A DNA stretch of 39,142 bases from Desulfobacterales bacterium. Lineage in GTDB: Bacteria > Desulfobacterota > Desulfobacteria > Desulfobacterales > JANQIE01. The notes under the pieces are model-generated. The model did not search any database, was not told the origin of the DNA, and saw only the letters and a program-made list of their open reading frames with translations. The stretch covers positions 1 to 39,142 of the forward strand of contig JANQIE010000214.1 in the NCBI GenBank assembly GCA_028282295.1, written 5' to 3'. Within the stretch, counting starts at the first letter, position 1, and every line of letters begins with the position of its first letter. Position numbers and translations under genes: made by a program. Below are positions 6,481 through 15,144 of the stretch, piece by piece.

Positions 6481-8835
6481 ATGAGTGAGCAGAATTCAGT
6501 ACAAGATCCATCAACAGAGAAACTCCCCGATATTCTTCCAATTTTACCACTTTTCGATGCCGCCTTGTTTCCGAAAATGGTTTTGCCGCTGGTGGTTATG
6601 CAAGGCGATTCCATAAAACTGGTGGATGAAGCCATGTCCAAAGACCGCATTATTGGACTGCTGGTCTCCCAAAAATCAAACATGGAAGAGGCATCACCCA
6701 AGGAAGACCTGTACCGGGTCGGCTGTAGCGCCCTGATATTGAAAATGGCCAAAACCGAAGACGACAAGGCCCAATTACTGGTACAGGGTCTGACCCGCTT
6801 TGAAATTAAAAACTACGTTGAGGAAAAACCGTACTTGAAAGCGCAGGTGACCTACCTGCAAGACACCGAAGCCGAGGACAAGGAAACCGAAGCATTCAAA
6901 ACCAACATCCTGACCCAATTTGCCCGTGTGGTTGAATTGGCGCCCGGCCTGCCCCAGGAAGTGGGCACCATGGCCAAGTCGATCAAAGAGCCGGGTATTC
7001 TGGCCGATATGATCGCCTCGACGATCAATACATCATTGGAAGAAAAACAGAAAATACTGGAAATCACCGACGTCAAAGAACGCCTGAAAGAAGTGACCCG
7101 GATCGTCAATCGCCAATTGGACATCCTCGAATTGGGCAACAAAATTCAATCCCAGGTCAAAGGCGACATGGACAAACGCCAGCGGGAATATTATTTGCGC
7201 CAGCAGCTTAAGGCCATCAAGGAAGAATTGGGCGAAACCGACGATTCCAGTGTGGAAGTCGATGACTACCGCGAAAAAGTCGATGCCACCGAACTGCCCG
7301 AGGAAGCCCGCAAGGAAGCCGAACGGGAGTTGGGACGCTTGTCGCGGATGCACCCTTCATCGGCGGAATATACGGTTGCCTCCACCTATCTGGACTGGAT
7401 TACCGCACTGCCGTGGGACACCGGCACCGAAGACACCTTGGATATCAAAAAAGCGCGCAAGATATTGGATGAAGACCACTACGGCTTGGAAAAGCCGAAA
7501 CGGCGCATCATCGAATACCTGGCCGTGCGCAAACTCAAACCCGAATCCAAGGGGCCGATTTTATGCTTTGCCGGACCGCCGGGGACCGGCAAAACATCGC
7601 TCGGCAATTCCATTGCCCGTGCCCTGGGACGCAAATTTATCCGCATTTCTTTGGGCGGGGTCCGTGATGAAGCTGAAATCCGCGGCCACCGCCGCACCTA
7701 CGTGGGCGCCATGCCGGGTAGAATCATCCAGGGCATTCGCCGGGCGGAATCAAACAATCCGATCTTCATGCTGGACGAAATCGACAAAGTCGGCAGCGAT
7801 TTTCGCGGCGATCCGTCTTCAGCACTTTTGGAAGTGCTCGACCCGGAACAAAATTTCAGTTTCTCGGACCACTACCTCGATGTCCCCTTTGATCTTTCCA
7901 AAGTGATGTTCATCACCACCGCCAATGTGCTGGAAACCATACCACCGGCCCTGCGCGACCGCATGGAAGTGCTGGAACTGTTGGGATACACCGAAGATGA
8001 GAAAATCAAAATCGCCAATCGTTACCTGATTCCACGCCAGCGCAAAGCCCACGGATTAAACGCCAACCAGATCACCTTCACCAAGGGCGCGGTGCGCAGC
8101 ATCATCAGCGGCTACACCCGTGAAGCCGGATTGCGCAACCTGGAGCGCGAAATCGCAAGCATTTGCCGCGGCGTGGCTGCCATGATCGCCGAGGAAGAAG
8201 CCGAAGCGGTGCGCATCACCGTCAATAATCTTATGAAATTTCTCGGACCGGTCCGGCTCACGTCCGAGACCAAAACCCGCGCCGCCACTCCGGGGGTGGC
8301 CATGGGGTTGGCCTGGACTCAAACCGGCGGTGAATTACTTTTCATAGAAGCCACCGCCATGAAGGGCGCCAAGGGACTTACCCTGACCGGACAGTTGGGT
8401 GATGTAATGAAGGAATCGGCCACCGCCGCGTTGAGTTTTATCCGCACCAACGCCAAGAACCTGAAAATCGAGGAAGATTTTTTCAGCCACAAGGACATTC
8501 ATATTCATATACCGGCAGGCGCCATTCCCAAAGACGGGCCCTCGGCCGGTGTAACCATGCTGACCGCCCTGACATCTCTCTTGACCGACAAACCGATAAA
8601 AAAAGATCTGGCCATGACCGGTGAAATCACCCTAAGGGGCCAGGTGCTGCCGGTAGGCGGTATCAAGGAAAAAGTACTGGCGGCGCATCGCGCCGGGATA
8701 AAAACCATCATCATGCCGAGCTGGAACAAGAAAGATCTGTCCGACATCACCAAACCGGTTAAGAAAGACATTGATTTTCATTTTGTCGACAAAATGATGG
8801 ATGTACTGAAAATCGCCTTGAACAGCCAGTCTTGA
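6481..8835 (+). CDS. lon: ATP-dependent endopeptidase Lon (LonA type)
   Basis: The 784-residue LonA protease has the usual three-part build. Residues about 20-210 are the substrate-binding LON domain ([19 protein letters not shown]). The AAA+ module carries Walker [19 protein letters not shown] as Walker B, and the arginine-rich sensor regions. The C-terminal protease domain has the Ser688-Lys731 dyad (in DGPSAGVTM and [14 protein letters not shown]). It degrades damaged and short-lived regulatory proteins in the cytoplasm. I start it at ATG 6481, 5 bases after a GGAGG site; an in-frame upstream codon at 6433 lacks one and adds 16 unlikely residues. Length and motifs are complete. Its position behind an Hsp20 gene is consistent with heat induction. 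A terminator follows 31 bases after the stop. Confidence 0.98.
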   Translation: MSEQNSVQDPSTEKLPDILPILPLFDAALFPKMVLPLVVMQGDSIKLVDEAMSKDRIIGLLVSQKSNMEEASPKEDLYRVGCSALILKMAKTEDDKAQLLVQGLTRFEIKNYVEEKPYLKAQVTYLQDTEAEDKETEAFKTNILTQFARVVELAPGLPQEVGTMAKSIKEPGILADMIASTINTSLEEKQKILEITDVKERLKEVTRIVNRQLDILELGNKIQSQVKGDMDKRQREYYLRQQLKAIKEELGETDDSSVEVDDYREKVDATELPEEARKEAERELGRLSRMHPSSAEYTVASTYLDWITALPWDTGTEDTLDIKKARKILDEDHYGLEKPKRRIIEYLAVRKLKPESKGPILCFAGPPGTGKTSLGNSIARALGRKFIRISLGGVRDEAEIRGHRRTYVGAMPGRIIQGIRRAESNNPIFMLDEIDKVGSDFRGDPSSALLEVLDPEQNFSFSDHYLDVPFDLSKVMFITTANVLETIPPALRDRMEVLELLGYTEDEKIKIANRYLIPRQRKAHGLNANQITFTKGAVRSIISGYTREAGLRNLEREIASICRGVAAMIAEEEAEAVRITVNNLMKFLGPVRLTSETKTRAATPGVAMGLAWTQTGGELLFIEATAMKGAKGLTLTGQLGDVMKESATAALSFIRTNAKNLKIEEDFFSHKDIHIHIPAGAIPKDGPSAGVTMLTALTSLLTDKPIKKDLAMTGEITLRGQVLPVGGIKEKVLAAHRAGIKTIIMPSWNKKDLSDITKPVKKDIDFHFVDKMMDVLKIALNSQS

Positions 8836-8866
8836 CTGAGACAAGCAACATAAAATGAACTCAAGC

Positions 8867-8891
8867 AAAAAGCCGCACAGCGCGGCTTTTT
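8867..8891 (+). terminator. Terminator after lon
   Basis: A perfect 10-bp stem, AAAAAGCCGC (8867-8876) and GCGGCTTTTT (8882-8891), with a 5-base loop. It is a typical intrinsic terminator and, being A/T-flanked on both sides, could work in both directions. Confidence 0.85.
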
Positions 8892-8916
8892 CACTGCAAA
8901 CGACAGCCGGAGCACC

Positions 8917-9663
8917 ATGATGCTACGCAATTATGCGCTATTACTCGCGTTCGGTTTGCTTTTAAGTTGTGCGGCGGCGCCACCGCCACCCGCGCCGCGT
9001 CCCGCCGGGCCACGCGGCGCCCCCAAGCCCTATGTGGTTGACGGCAAAATCTACCGTCCCCTGCCGCATGCCCGCAATTTCAAACAACGCGGCATCGCGT
9101 CCTGGTACGGCAAAAAATTTCACGGCCGCAAAACCTCAAGCGGCGAAGTGTATGATATGCATGCCATGACGGCGGCGCACAAAACCCTTCCCTTGGGCAC
9201 CTATGTGCGCGTGCGCCATTTGAAGAACAATAAAATGATAACCGTTCGCATCAACGATCGCGGTCCGTTTGTCCGCAACCGGATTATCGATCTGTCCTAC
9301 ACCGGCGCCCAAAAGCTCGGTATCGTCGGCCCCGGTACCGGACCGGTTGAAGTGGTTGCACTCGGAGCGGCGGCGCAACCGAACACCGCCACCACCGGGC
9401 CGCAAACATTCGTCCCGCTCGATTATGAAAGCGGCCGCTTTACAATCCAGGTGGGTGCCTTTAAAATTCGCGCCAACGCGGAAAACTACGCCCGCCGGCT
9501 GAAACGCCGTTACAAAAACGTGCATGTCAAAGTGGTGAACGACGGCCGCGAAACCTACTACAAAGTGCGTATCGGCAGAGTCACCAGTTTGACCAAGGCG
9601 GTTGCGTATGAACAGCAATTGATTCAACACGGCTTTCGCGACGCTTTTGCCGTAGCGGAGTAA
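8917..9663 (+). CDS. rlpA: RlpA-like septal lipoprotein (lytic transglycosylase fold) with SPOR domain
   Basis: The 248-residue protein starts with a lipoprotein signal ending in LLLSC (Cys at about residue 18), then a Pro/Ala-rich linker. The RlpA double-psi beta-barrel follows at about 55-145 (GIASWYGKKFHGRKTSSGEVYD, MTAAHKTLPLGT, VRINDRGPF, IIDLSYTGA). A C-terminal SPOR domain (about 170-245, FTIQVGAFKIRANAENYARRL) binds denuded glycan strands at the septum. Pseudomonas RlpA is a lytic transglycosylase acting on peptide-stripped peptidoglycan; the NDRGPF aspartate is kept here, so activity is plausible. A GGAG site lies 4 bases before ATG 8917. It leads a probable rlpA-gmhB-recD2 unit; gmhB follows after 15 bases. 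Confidence 0.93.
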   Translation: MMLRNYALLLAFGLLLSCAAAPPPPAPRPAGPRGAPKPYVVDGKIYRPLPHARNFKQRGIASWYGKKFHGRKTSSGEVYDMHAMTAAHKTLPLGTYVRVRHLKNNKMITVRINDRGPFVRNRIIDLSYTGAQKLGIVGPGTGPVEVVALGAAAQPNTATTGPQTFVPLDYESGRFTIQVGAFKIRANAENYARRLKRRYKNVHVKVVNDGRETYYKVRIGRVTSLTKAVAYEQQLIQHGFRDAFAVAE

Positions 9664-9678
9664 AGGAGCCGCAAGCCA

Positions 9679-10284
9679 ATGCTGCAAAAGGTCGTTTTTC
9701 TGGATCGCGATGGGGTTGTCAACCGGGATTCACCGAACTACATCAAAACCTGGCGGGAGTTCCATTTTCTCCCTCGCAGCCTGGATGCCCTGCGCATGCT
9801 GCACCAAAATGGTTTTACAGTCGTTCTGGTCACCAACCAGTCGGGGATTGGTCGCGGTCTGATCACCCCCGGCAACCTGGACGACATCCATCGCAAAATG
9901 ACCCAAGCAATCAGTGCGCATGACGGGCACCTGGCGGCCATCTTCCACTGCCCGCACCATCCGGACGACCATTGTGCCTGTCGCAAACCAAAGCCGGGTA
10001 TGATTCTGCAAGGCAGGCAACGCTTCGATATAGACCTGTCTTCGGCCGTGATGATCGGCGACAGCGTCAAGGATATCGAATGCGCCCGCAATGCCGGTTG
10101 CGCGGCAGCAGTACTGGTAAAAACCGGCAACGGCATCCAGGCCGAAAAAGTGCTACAGGCGCAATCTCTTCGGCCGGACCATGTGGCCCGGGATCTCTTC
10201 GCGGCGGTCCAATGGATACTGTCGGTCGCGCGAAGCGTTACACCTAAAGATTGTAGGAATCATGTCCGCGACAACATCTGCTGA
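9679..10284 (+). CDS. gmhB: D-glycero-D-manno-heptose-1,7-bisphosphate 7-phosphatase
   Basis: This HAD-superfamily phosphatase of 201 residues carries the nucleophile motif FLDRDG (Asp9, Asp11), VTNQSGIGRG (motif II), the structural zinc cluster within CPHHPDDHCACRKP, Lys in RKPKPG (motif III) and VMIGDSVKDIECA (motif IV). GmhB removes the C7 phosphate in ADP-heptose synthesis for the lipopolysaccharide inner core, so the cell probably makes heptose-containing LPS. The histidinol-phosphatase half of HisB is a close relative; the zinc cluster and the single-domain length favour GmhB. An AAAGGAG site sits 10 bases before the ATG. Its 3' end overlaps the recD2 start by 23 bases, which suggests coupled translation of two functionally unrelated products. 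Confidence 0.92.
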   Translation: MLQKVVFLDRDGVVNRDSPNYIKTWREFHFLPRSLDALRMLHQNGFTVVLVTNQSGIGRGLITPGNLDDIHRKMTQAISAHDGHLAAIFHCPHHPDDHCACRKPKPGMILQGRQRFDIDLSSAVMIGDSVKDIECARNAGCAAAVLVKTGNGIQAEKVLQAQSLRPDHVARDLFAAVQWILSVARSVTPKDCRNHVRDNIC

Positions 10285-12472
10285 ACTTGCCGCCATCGAA
10301 GGCCAGATCGAGCGCATCACCTTTGCCAACCCGGTCAACCATTATACCGTGGCACGCTTGACCACCAAGGAGTCCAAACGCCCCATCACCATTACCGGCC
10401 ACCTGGCCGGTATCACCGCAGGTGAGTTTTTAAAAATCACCGGAATCTGGGAACGTCACCCCAAATACGGGCAGCAGTTCAAAGTGTCGACCTACGAAAT
10501 CACGCTGCCGTCCACCGTGGAGAGTATCCGGCAGTATTTGCGCACCGGCGTGATCAAAGGGATCGGCCCGAATCTGGCCGATCGGATCGTCGACCATTTG
10601 GGCGCGGCAACACTGGAACTTATCGAGACACATCCGGCCCGGTTACTCGAAGTGACGGGGGTCGGCAAAATCAAACTGGACGCCATCCAGCAGGCTTGGC
10701 GCATGCATCATCAGCTTCGCGGTCTGATGCAATTCTTACAACAAATGGGGATAAACGCCTCCCATGGCGCAAAGCTGCTCGCGTTTTACGGCGATCATGC
10801 CTTGAAGACCCTGAAGGAAACACCCTACCAGATTGCCCTCGACATGCCCGAACTCGGTTTTGCCGTTGCAGACAAGGTGGCACAGGCAAGCGGTGCCGAA
10901 GCCGACGCACCGACGCGTTACCAAGCCTGCCTGACACATATCCTGCGGCAAGCCGGCAATGAAGGGCACACCTGTTTACCGCAAGACATTGTCTTAGACC
11001 GGTGTGAAACCGTCTATGGCCTTGATCGTCTAGTAGCGGCGCAAACACTTGGCGAGCAGCCGGAGGAGAGCCACCTGGTTGTTGAAACCGATTTCACCGA
11101 ACCGTATGCGAAGCTGGTTTACAGCAAAACGTTGCATCAGGCTGAAACGGGGATTGCCGCGCGGCTCAACGCCATGCTGAGCATTCCGGCAGCCAGGCCC
11201 ACCCTGCCACCGGAGCAGATCCTGGAGCAGGTACAGCGCAAGTTGGCGCTCAACCTTTCCACGGATCAATTGGATGTTGTGCAGCAGATCCTCAATCATC
11301 GCGTGGTGATTATTACCGGTGGCCCCGGTACCGGCAAAACCACCCTTATCCGGGCCATCAGCACTGTGTTTGAAACCCTTAAACAGAAGATCGCCCTGGC
11401 CGCCCCCACCGGCCGCGCCGCCCGGCGCCTGGGTGACGTTACCGGACGCCAAGCCCGCACCATTCATCGGCTGTTAGGTGTTAATTTTCTAGAAGAAAAA
11501 CCGCAGGCACTCACCTTTGTGCACAACGAAGACAACCCCTTACGCGCGGGTGTGGTCATTGTGGATGAAGTATCGATGGTTGACGCCCTGCTCATGGAGC
11601 GTCTGCTGCGGGCTGTGTCGATGACCACGCCGCTCATTCTGGTCGGCGATGCCTTCCAACTGCCCTCCGTTGGGCCCGGTAATGTGCTGGCCGATCTTAT
11701 CCGCAGTGACACCATACCGGTTTTTCACCTCATTAAAATCCACCGCCAAGCCCACAAAAGTCCCATCGTGGTCAATGCCCACCGTATTCGCCTGGGAGAA
11801 AACCCGGTCCCGGCGCAATGGGAGGATCGTGCGGACCCAAACACCGAGTTTTTCTTTCTAGAAGCTGCCGCACCCGAAAAGGCGGTAAGCGCAATTTCGC
11901 AACTATGCGCCCGGACGATCCCCGCCAGGTTCGGTCTGAACCCGATTCAACACATCCAGGTACTCACCCCGGTACACAAAGGGCCGGCCGGAACCATCAA
12001 CTTAAACCAGGCGCTCCAATCCGCATTGAATCCCGCAGCCGGCACGGTCTCTTTCGACACCGGGCAATTTAAAACCGGCGACAAAATCATGCACTTGAAA
12101 AACAATTATCAAAAAGATGTCTTCAACGGCGATATCGGCACCGTCAGCGCCATTGACACACTACGCCGGCAACTAACGGTTGACTACGAGGGGCGCGGGA
12201 TCGACTATGACTTCAACGAACTCAATCAACTATCCCTGGCCTATGCCATCAGCATCCACAAATCACAGGGATCGGAATATCCGGCGGTGGTGGTCCCTTT
12301 ACTGACGCAACATTACATTATGCTTCAACGCAACCTGCTCTACACAGCGGTTACCCGGGGCAAACAACTGGTTGTGCTTGTCGGCGCGCCCAAAGCGCTC
12401 AAGATCGCTATCCGCAACGACAAACCCCGGCGCCGCCTCACACGCCTCGCGCAGCGCCTTCAAAATTTTTGA
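10262..12472 (+). CDS. recD2: RecD2-type ATP-dependent 5'-3' DNA helicase
   Basis: The 736-residue superfamily 1B helicase shows the RecD2 layout: an N-terminal OB-like segment (IEGQIERITFANPVNHYTVARL), tandem helix-hairpin-helix units (GVIKGIGPNLADRIVDHLG and LLEVTGVGKIKLDAI), then Walker A GGPGTGKTTLIRA, motif II VVIVDEVSMVD, motif III LVGDAFQLPSVGPGNV, and the UvrD-like C-terminal motifs LAYAISIHKSQGSEYP and LLYTAVTRGK. RecD2 unwinds DNA from 5' overhangs and acts in repair and replication-stress tolerance outside RecBCD; no recB or recC is near. ATG 10262 follows GTAGGA and matches the family's usual N-terminus; an upstream in-frame codon at 10181 would lie deep inside gmhB. Confidence 0.96.
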   Translation: MSATTSAELAAIEGQIERITFANPVNHYTVARLTTKESKRPITITGHLAGITAGEFLKITGIWERHPKYGQQFKVSTYEITLPSTVESIRQYLRTGVIKGIGPNLADRIVDHLGAATLELIETHPARLLEVTGVGKIKLDAIQQAWRMHHQLRGLMQFLQQMGINASHGAKLLAFYGDHALKTLKETPYQIALDMPELGFAVADKVAQASGAEADAPTRYQACLTHILRQAGNEGHTCLPQDIVLDRCETVYGLDRLVAAQTLGEQPEESHLVVETDFTEPYAKLVYSKTLHQAETGIAARLNAMLSIPAARPTLPPEQILEQVQRKLALNLSTDQLDVVQQILNHRVVIITGGPGTGKTTLIRAISTVFETLKQKIALAAPTGRAARRLGDVTGRQARTIHRLLGVNFLEEKPQALTFVHNEDNPLRAGVVIVDEVSMVDALLMERLLRAVSMTTPLILVGDAFQLPSVGPGNVLADLIRSDTIPVFHLIKIHRQAHKSPIVVNAHRIRLGENPVPAQWEDRADPNTEFFFLEAAAPEKAVSAISQLCARTIPARFGLNPIQHIQVLTPVHKGPAGTINLNQALQSALNPAAGTVSFDTGQFKTGDKIMHLKNNYQKDVFNGDIGTVSAIDTLRRQLTVDYEGRGIDYDFNELNQLSLAYAISIHKSQGSEYPAVVVPLLTQHYIMLQRNLLYTAVTRGKQLVVLVGAPKALKIAIRNDKPRRRLTRLAQRLQNF

Positions 12473-12490
12473 ATTGTTATTTTATTTGAT

Positions 12491-13483
12491 CTAACCGATT
12501 TGCTTGACCAGGCTGGAAATCGGCACCAGGGTCACACTCTTTTTTAATTCGGGCAACATTTTACGCAACACTTCATGTGTAACCGGATAGGGGTGTCCGA
12601 TGCCGATGGCAAACCCCTGATCATGGGCAACCTGAATCAATTCACGTATCTGCCCCTTGATAAAGCCGGTTTCCTGGTAGTGGTCCAAAAAGATGTCCCT
12701 TTCGGCAAAAGCTACTTGTAAAAGCCTTGCCGAAGGGCGGCTCAGGGTTTCGGTGGTTGTTCGACTATCGACAAAGAAAAGCTCATTTTTCTTCAAAATA
12801 GTAAAAATCTGAAGCATCTGGCTGCTCAAAGACGTCATTTTGGATCCCATGTGATTGTTGACACCCTTGACCCAAGGGATCGATTCAATATTTTCTTCCA
12901 GTTGACGGATCAATTCATCCGGGCTCATGCTGGTCAGCAACGCGCCGCGGCCAGGATCGACCATCGGATATTCAACCGGTTCCATTGGCAGATGCAATAA
13001 AATATCAAAGCCCTTGGCATGCGCTTTTTGCAAAATGCGGTCTTGAAAAGGGCCAAACGGCAGGAAGGCAAAATTCAACGTCGCATCCAGTTGCAACAAT
13101 TTGGATGCGATTTTGTTTTCATATCCCAGGTCATCGATGATAATGGCGACCGGCGGACGCGATTTGGTTTTGCCGGGCCGCACTTTCACCGGCGATTTAC
13201 GCGGCGGCTTTTTTTCCTTGGGAAAAATTTCATACGTCGGTTTTTTCGACGGTTCCGATTTTTGGTTTACATGGGGTTTGCTCTCACTGGCCTTTGGCAC
13301 CGTCAAGGTTGCGGTCATGTAGGGGCGCAGTAGTAAATGGGCAGCTACGAACATGGCCACGACGATCACCACCAAAAGGCCCAAGGCACCGGCGACTTTT
13401 ACATATTCAATCCCGCGCGACGACGGGCGTTTTTGAGGAACTTTTCTCTTCTTGCGCGGGCGTCCCGCCTTCTTTTGTACCAT
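12491..13483 (-). CDS. Divergent polysaccharide deacetylase family protein (YibQ-like)
   Basis: The 330-residue protein has a basic N-terminus (VQKKAGRPRKKRK), one membrane anchor (about residues 28-52, VAGALGLLVVIVVAMFVAAHLL), a Pro/Lys-rich spacer, and a C-terminal NodB-like barrel (PVAIIIDDLGYENKIASKLL, LNFAFLPFGPF, FDILLHLPMEPVEYP, NNHMGSKMTS, FVDSRTTTET, AIGIGHPYPVT). These match the 'divergent polysaccharide deacetylase' family that includes E. coli YibQ, which is encoded beside envC; here too it follows the envC region. It probably acts in the periplasm on a glycan, but no activity is established. I choose ATG 13483: the upstream GTG at 13513 lies inside the terminator stem. No strong ribosome site is visible. 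The gene converges on recD2. Confidence 0.88.
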   Translation of the reverse strand: MVQKKAGRPRKKRKVPQKRPSSRGIEYVKVAGALGLLVVIVVAMFVAAHLLLRPYMTATLTVPKASESKPHVNQKSEPSKKPTYEIFPKEKKPPRKSPVKVRPGKTKSRPPVAIIIDDLGYENKIASKLLQLDATLNFAFLPFGPFQDRILQKAHAKGFDILLHLPMEPVEYPMVDPGRGALLTSMSPDELIRQLEENIESIPWVKGVNNHMGSKMTSLSSQMLQIFTILKKNELFFVDSRTTTETLSRPSARLLQVAFAERDIFLDHYQETGFIKGQIRELIQVAHDQGFAIGIGHPYPVTHEVLRKMLPELKKSVTLVPISSLVKQIG

Positions 13484-13498
13484 GTGATCAATATCCGC

Positions 13499-13530
13499 AA
13501 AAAAGGCTGCCACACCGAGCTAGGCAGCCT
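13499..13530 (-). terminator. Terminator between ctpA and the deacetylase gene
   Basis: On the minus strand AGGCTGCC (13530-13523) pairs with GGCAGCCT (13511-13504) across an 11-base loop and runs into TTTTTT (13504-13499). It would end transcripts from ctpA and may limit read-through into the deacetylase gene, which begins 16 bases later. Confidence 0.75.
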
Positions 13531-13653
13531 CAAACCTTAAGGTTCGCGAAACTGTCGCCAAAAAACTTCTGAAGCTAACGCGCTGTCATCCGTCTTTGCA
13601 CCTTCGCGTTACGCGTTCGCGTAAAACCTGTTGATTGGCACAAATCGCGCCAA

Positions 13654-15009
13654 CTAACTTTGCAAACTTTTAAAAATATCGTAGCTGACCAAAATCTCCA
13701 ATGCTCGTTTGATCTGGTTGTCGGATTTCAAAACCTCTTCATCCAGCGGTCCGTGCCTGTTGGACCGTCGGGGGCTTTTCTCGTCGGATTGTGTTTCCGA
13801 TTCACTTTCATCCTTGGGGGTCTTTGGGTCAGCTTCCAGATGATTTTTAAGGTCCTTTTCTTTGAGCATGGGTGCTTGCTCTTCTTCGGCGTTATCTTCA
13901 CTTGCCGCTTGCCTTTTCACGAAAATGTCCGGTGAAATGCCCTGGGCCTGGATGGATCTGCCGTTCGGTGTATAATACCGCGCAATGGTGTACTTTAATC
14001 CATAACCGTCACGCAACGTATCGACCGTTTGAACCGACCCTTTGCCAAACGTGGTTTCGCCGAGAATCAGTGCACGTTTGTGATCCTGCAATGCACCGGC
14101 GACAATTTCGGATGCGCTGGCACTGCCCCCGTTCACCAAAACAACGATCGGGTACGCCCGCGGTGTTTCATCAGGTTGGGCGCGAAAGACTTTGGTGTTA
14201 CTCCGCAAGCGGCCCTTTATCGATACAATGGTCCCCTTTTCCAAAAACAGGTCGGCCACTTGAACAGACTGGTTCAACAGCCCGCCGGGATTGTCGCGCA
14301 AATCCAGAATCAACCCCTTTAAGGATGGGCCTTGCGCTTCAAGTTGTTGCAGCGCCAGCAATAGATCTTCGGTCGTGCTGTCGCGAAAATTGGTAATCCA
14401 AATATAACCATAGCCCGGGCGGACCGTTTTGGCGCGGACACTCTCGATAGGAATAATATCGCGTACCAGTTTAAAATCGATCGGCGTATCAACATTGTCG
14501 CGCACCACCGTAATAATTACTTGTGTTCCTTTGGGTCCGCGCATTTTCTTCACGGCTTCCCAAAGCATCATGTCCTTGGTGGCCTCGCCGTCGACCTTGA
14601 CAATTTTGTCACCAGCTTCAACGCCGGCTTTAGATGCCGGGGTCCCCTCGATGGGGGAGATAACGGTCAGGATTCCCTTTTGCATTGTGATCACGATACC
14701 GATCCCGCCGAATTCACCTTTAGTGTCTTCCTGGAGTTCCTTGAACGCCTCAGGGGGCAAAAAGGAGGAGTGCGGATCCAGCCCCTGAACCATCCCCTGG
14801 ATTGCTTTGTGGATGAGATCCTTGCTATCAATCTGATCGACATAATTTTTCTCGACCAGTTCGATGACATCCGAAAACAACTTCAGGCCCTCATACGTTT
14901 CATCGGTATTGGCCGACAGGTCGCCGTAAAGACCGAAACCGATTATCGCAAGCACTGCGCAGGCGATTTTCAGGCCTGTGTTCAGATGTCTTTTTTGTTT
15001 TGCAGTCAT
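13654..15009 (-). CDS. ctpA: C-terminal processing peptidase CtpA/Prc family (S41)
   Basis: The 451-residue protease has a signal anchor (about residues 11-29), an N-terminal helical region (YVDQIDSKDLIHKAIQGMV), a PDZ domain (about 97-170, GEFGGIGIVI and ASKAGVEAGDKIVKVDG) and the S41 core. The catalytic dyad is visible as Ser298 in NGGSASASEIV and Lys323 in FGKGSVQ, with Gln327. It is an inner-membrane-anchored periplasmic protease; in other bacteria Ctp enzymes trim or degrade peptidoglycan hydrolases. Being directly downstream of envC, an amidase activator, fits that role, though this is inference. The C-terminal 60 residues are highly charged (Glu/Asp/Lys/Ser-rich) and likely disordered. 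AAGGAG lies 7 bases before the ATG. Confidence 0.95.
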   Translation of the reverse strand: MTAKQKRHLNTGLKIACAVLAIIGFGLYGDLSANTDETYEGLKLFSDVIELVEKNYVDQIDSKDLIHKAIQGMVQGLDPHSSFLPPEAFKELQEDTKGEFGGIGIVITMQKGILTVISPIEGTPASKAGVEAGDKIVKVDGEATKDMMLWEAVKKMRGPKGTQVIITVVRDNVDTPIDFKLVRDIIPIESVRAKTVRPGYGYIWITNFRDSTTEDLLLALQQLEAQGPSLKGLILDLRDNPGGLLNQSVQVADLFLEKGTIVSIKGRLRSNTKVFRAQPDETPRAYPIVVLVNGGSASASEIVAGALQDHKRALILGETTFGKGSVQTVDTLRDGYGLKYTIARYYTPNGRSIQAQGISPDIFVKRQAASEDNAEEEQAPMLKEKDLKNHLEADPKTPKDESESETQSDEKSPRRSNRHGPLDEEVLKSDNQIKRALEILVSYDIFKSLQS

Positions 15010-15144
15010 ACGCTGCTCCTTCTTAACCGTTGTTATTCAAAGCGTTTCAATATGTTTTCAACTTGTTTCATCCGCAAATAGCATTCGCTGCCCGCCCTCG
15101 CAGGGAGCAGCTCGCACCCACAATTATCCCCGCCAACGGCGGAG

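Noticed and set aside
10671..11048. 125-codon antisense frame inside recD2
   Set aside because: Arg-rich shadow of a GC-rich coding region; recD2 motifs are continuous on the other strand.
13609..13624. TTACGCG-TT-CGCGTAA hairpin downstream of ctpA
   Set aside because: A perfect short stem but a two-base loop and no T-run; the real terminator is at 13499-13530.
13634..13652. Sigma-54-like TGGCAC...GC sequence
   Set aside because: On the plus strand it leads into no gene, and the -12 element is a poor match.
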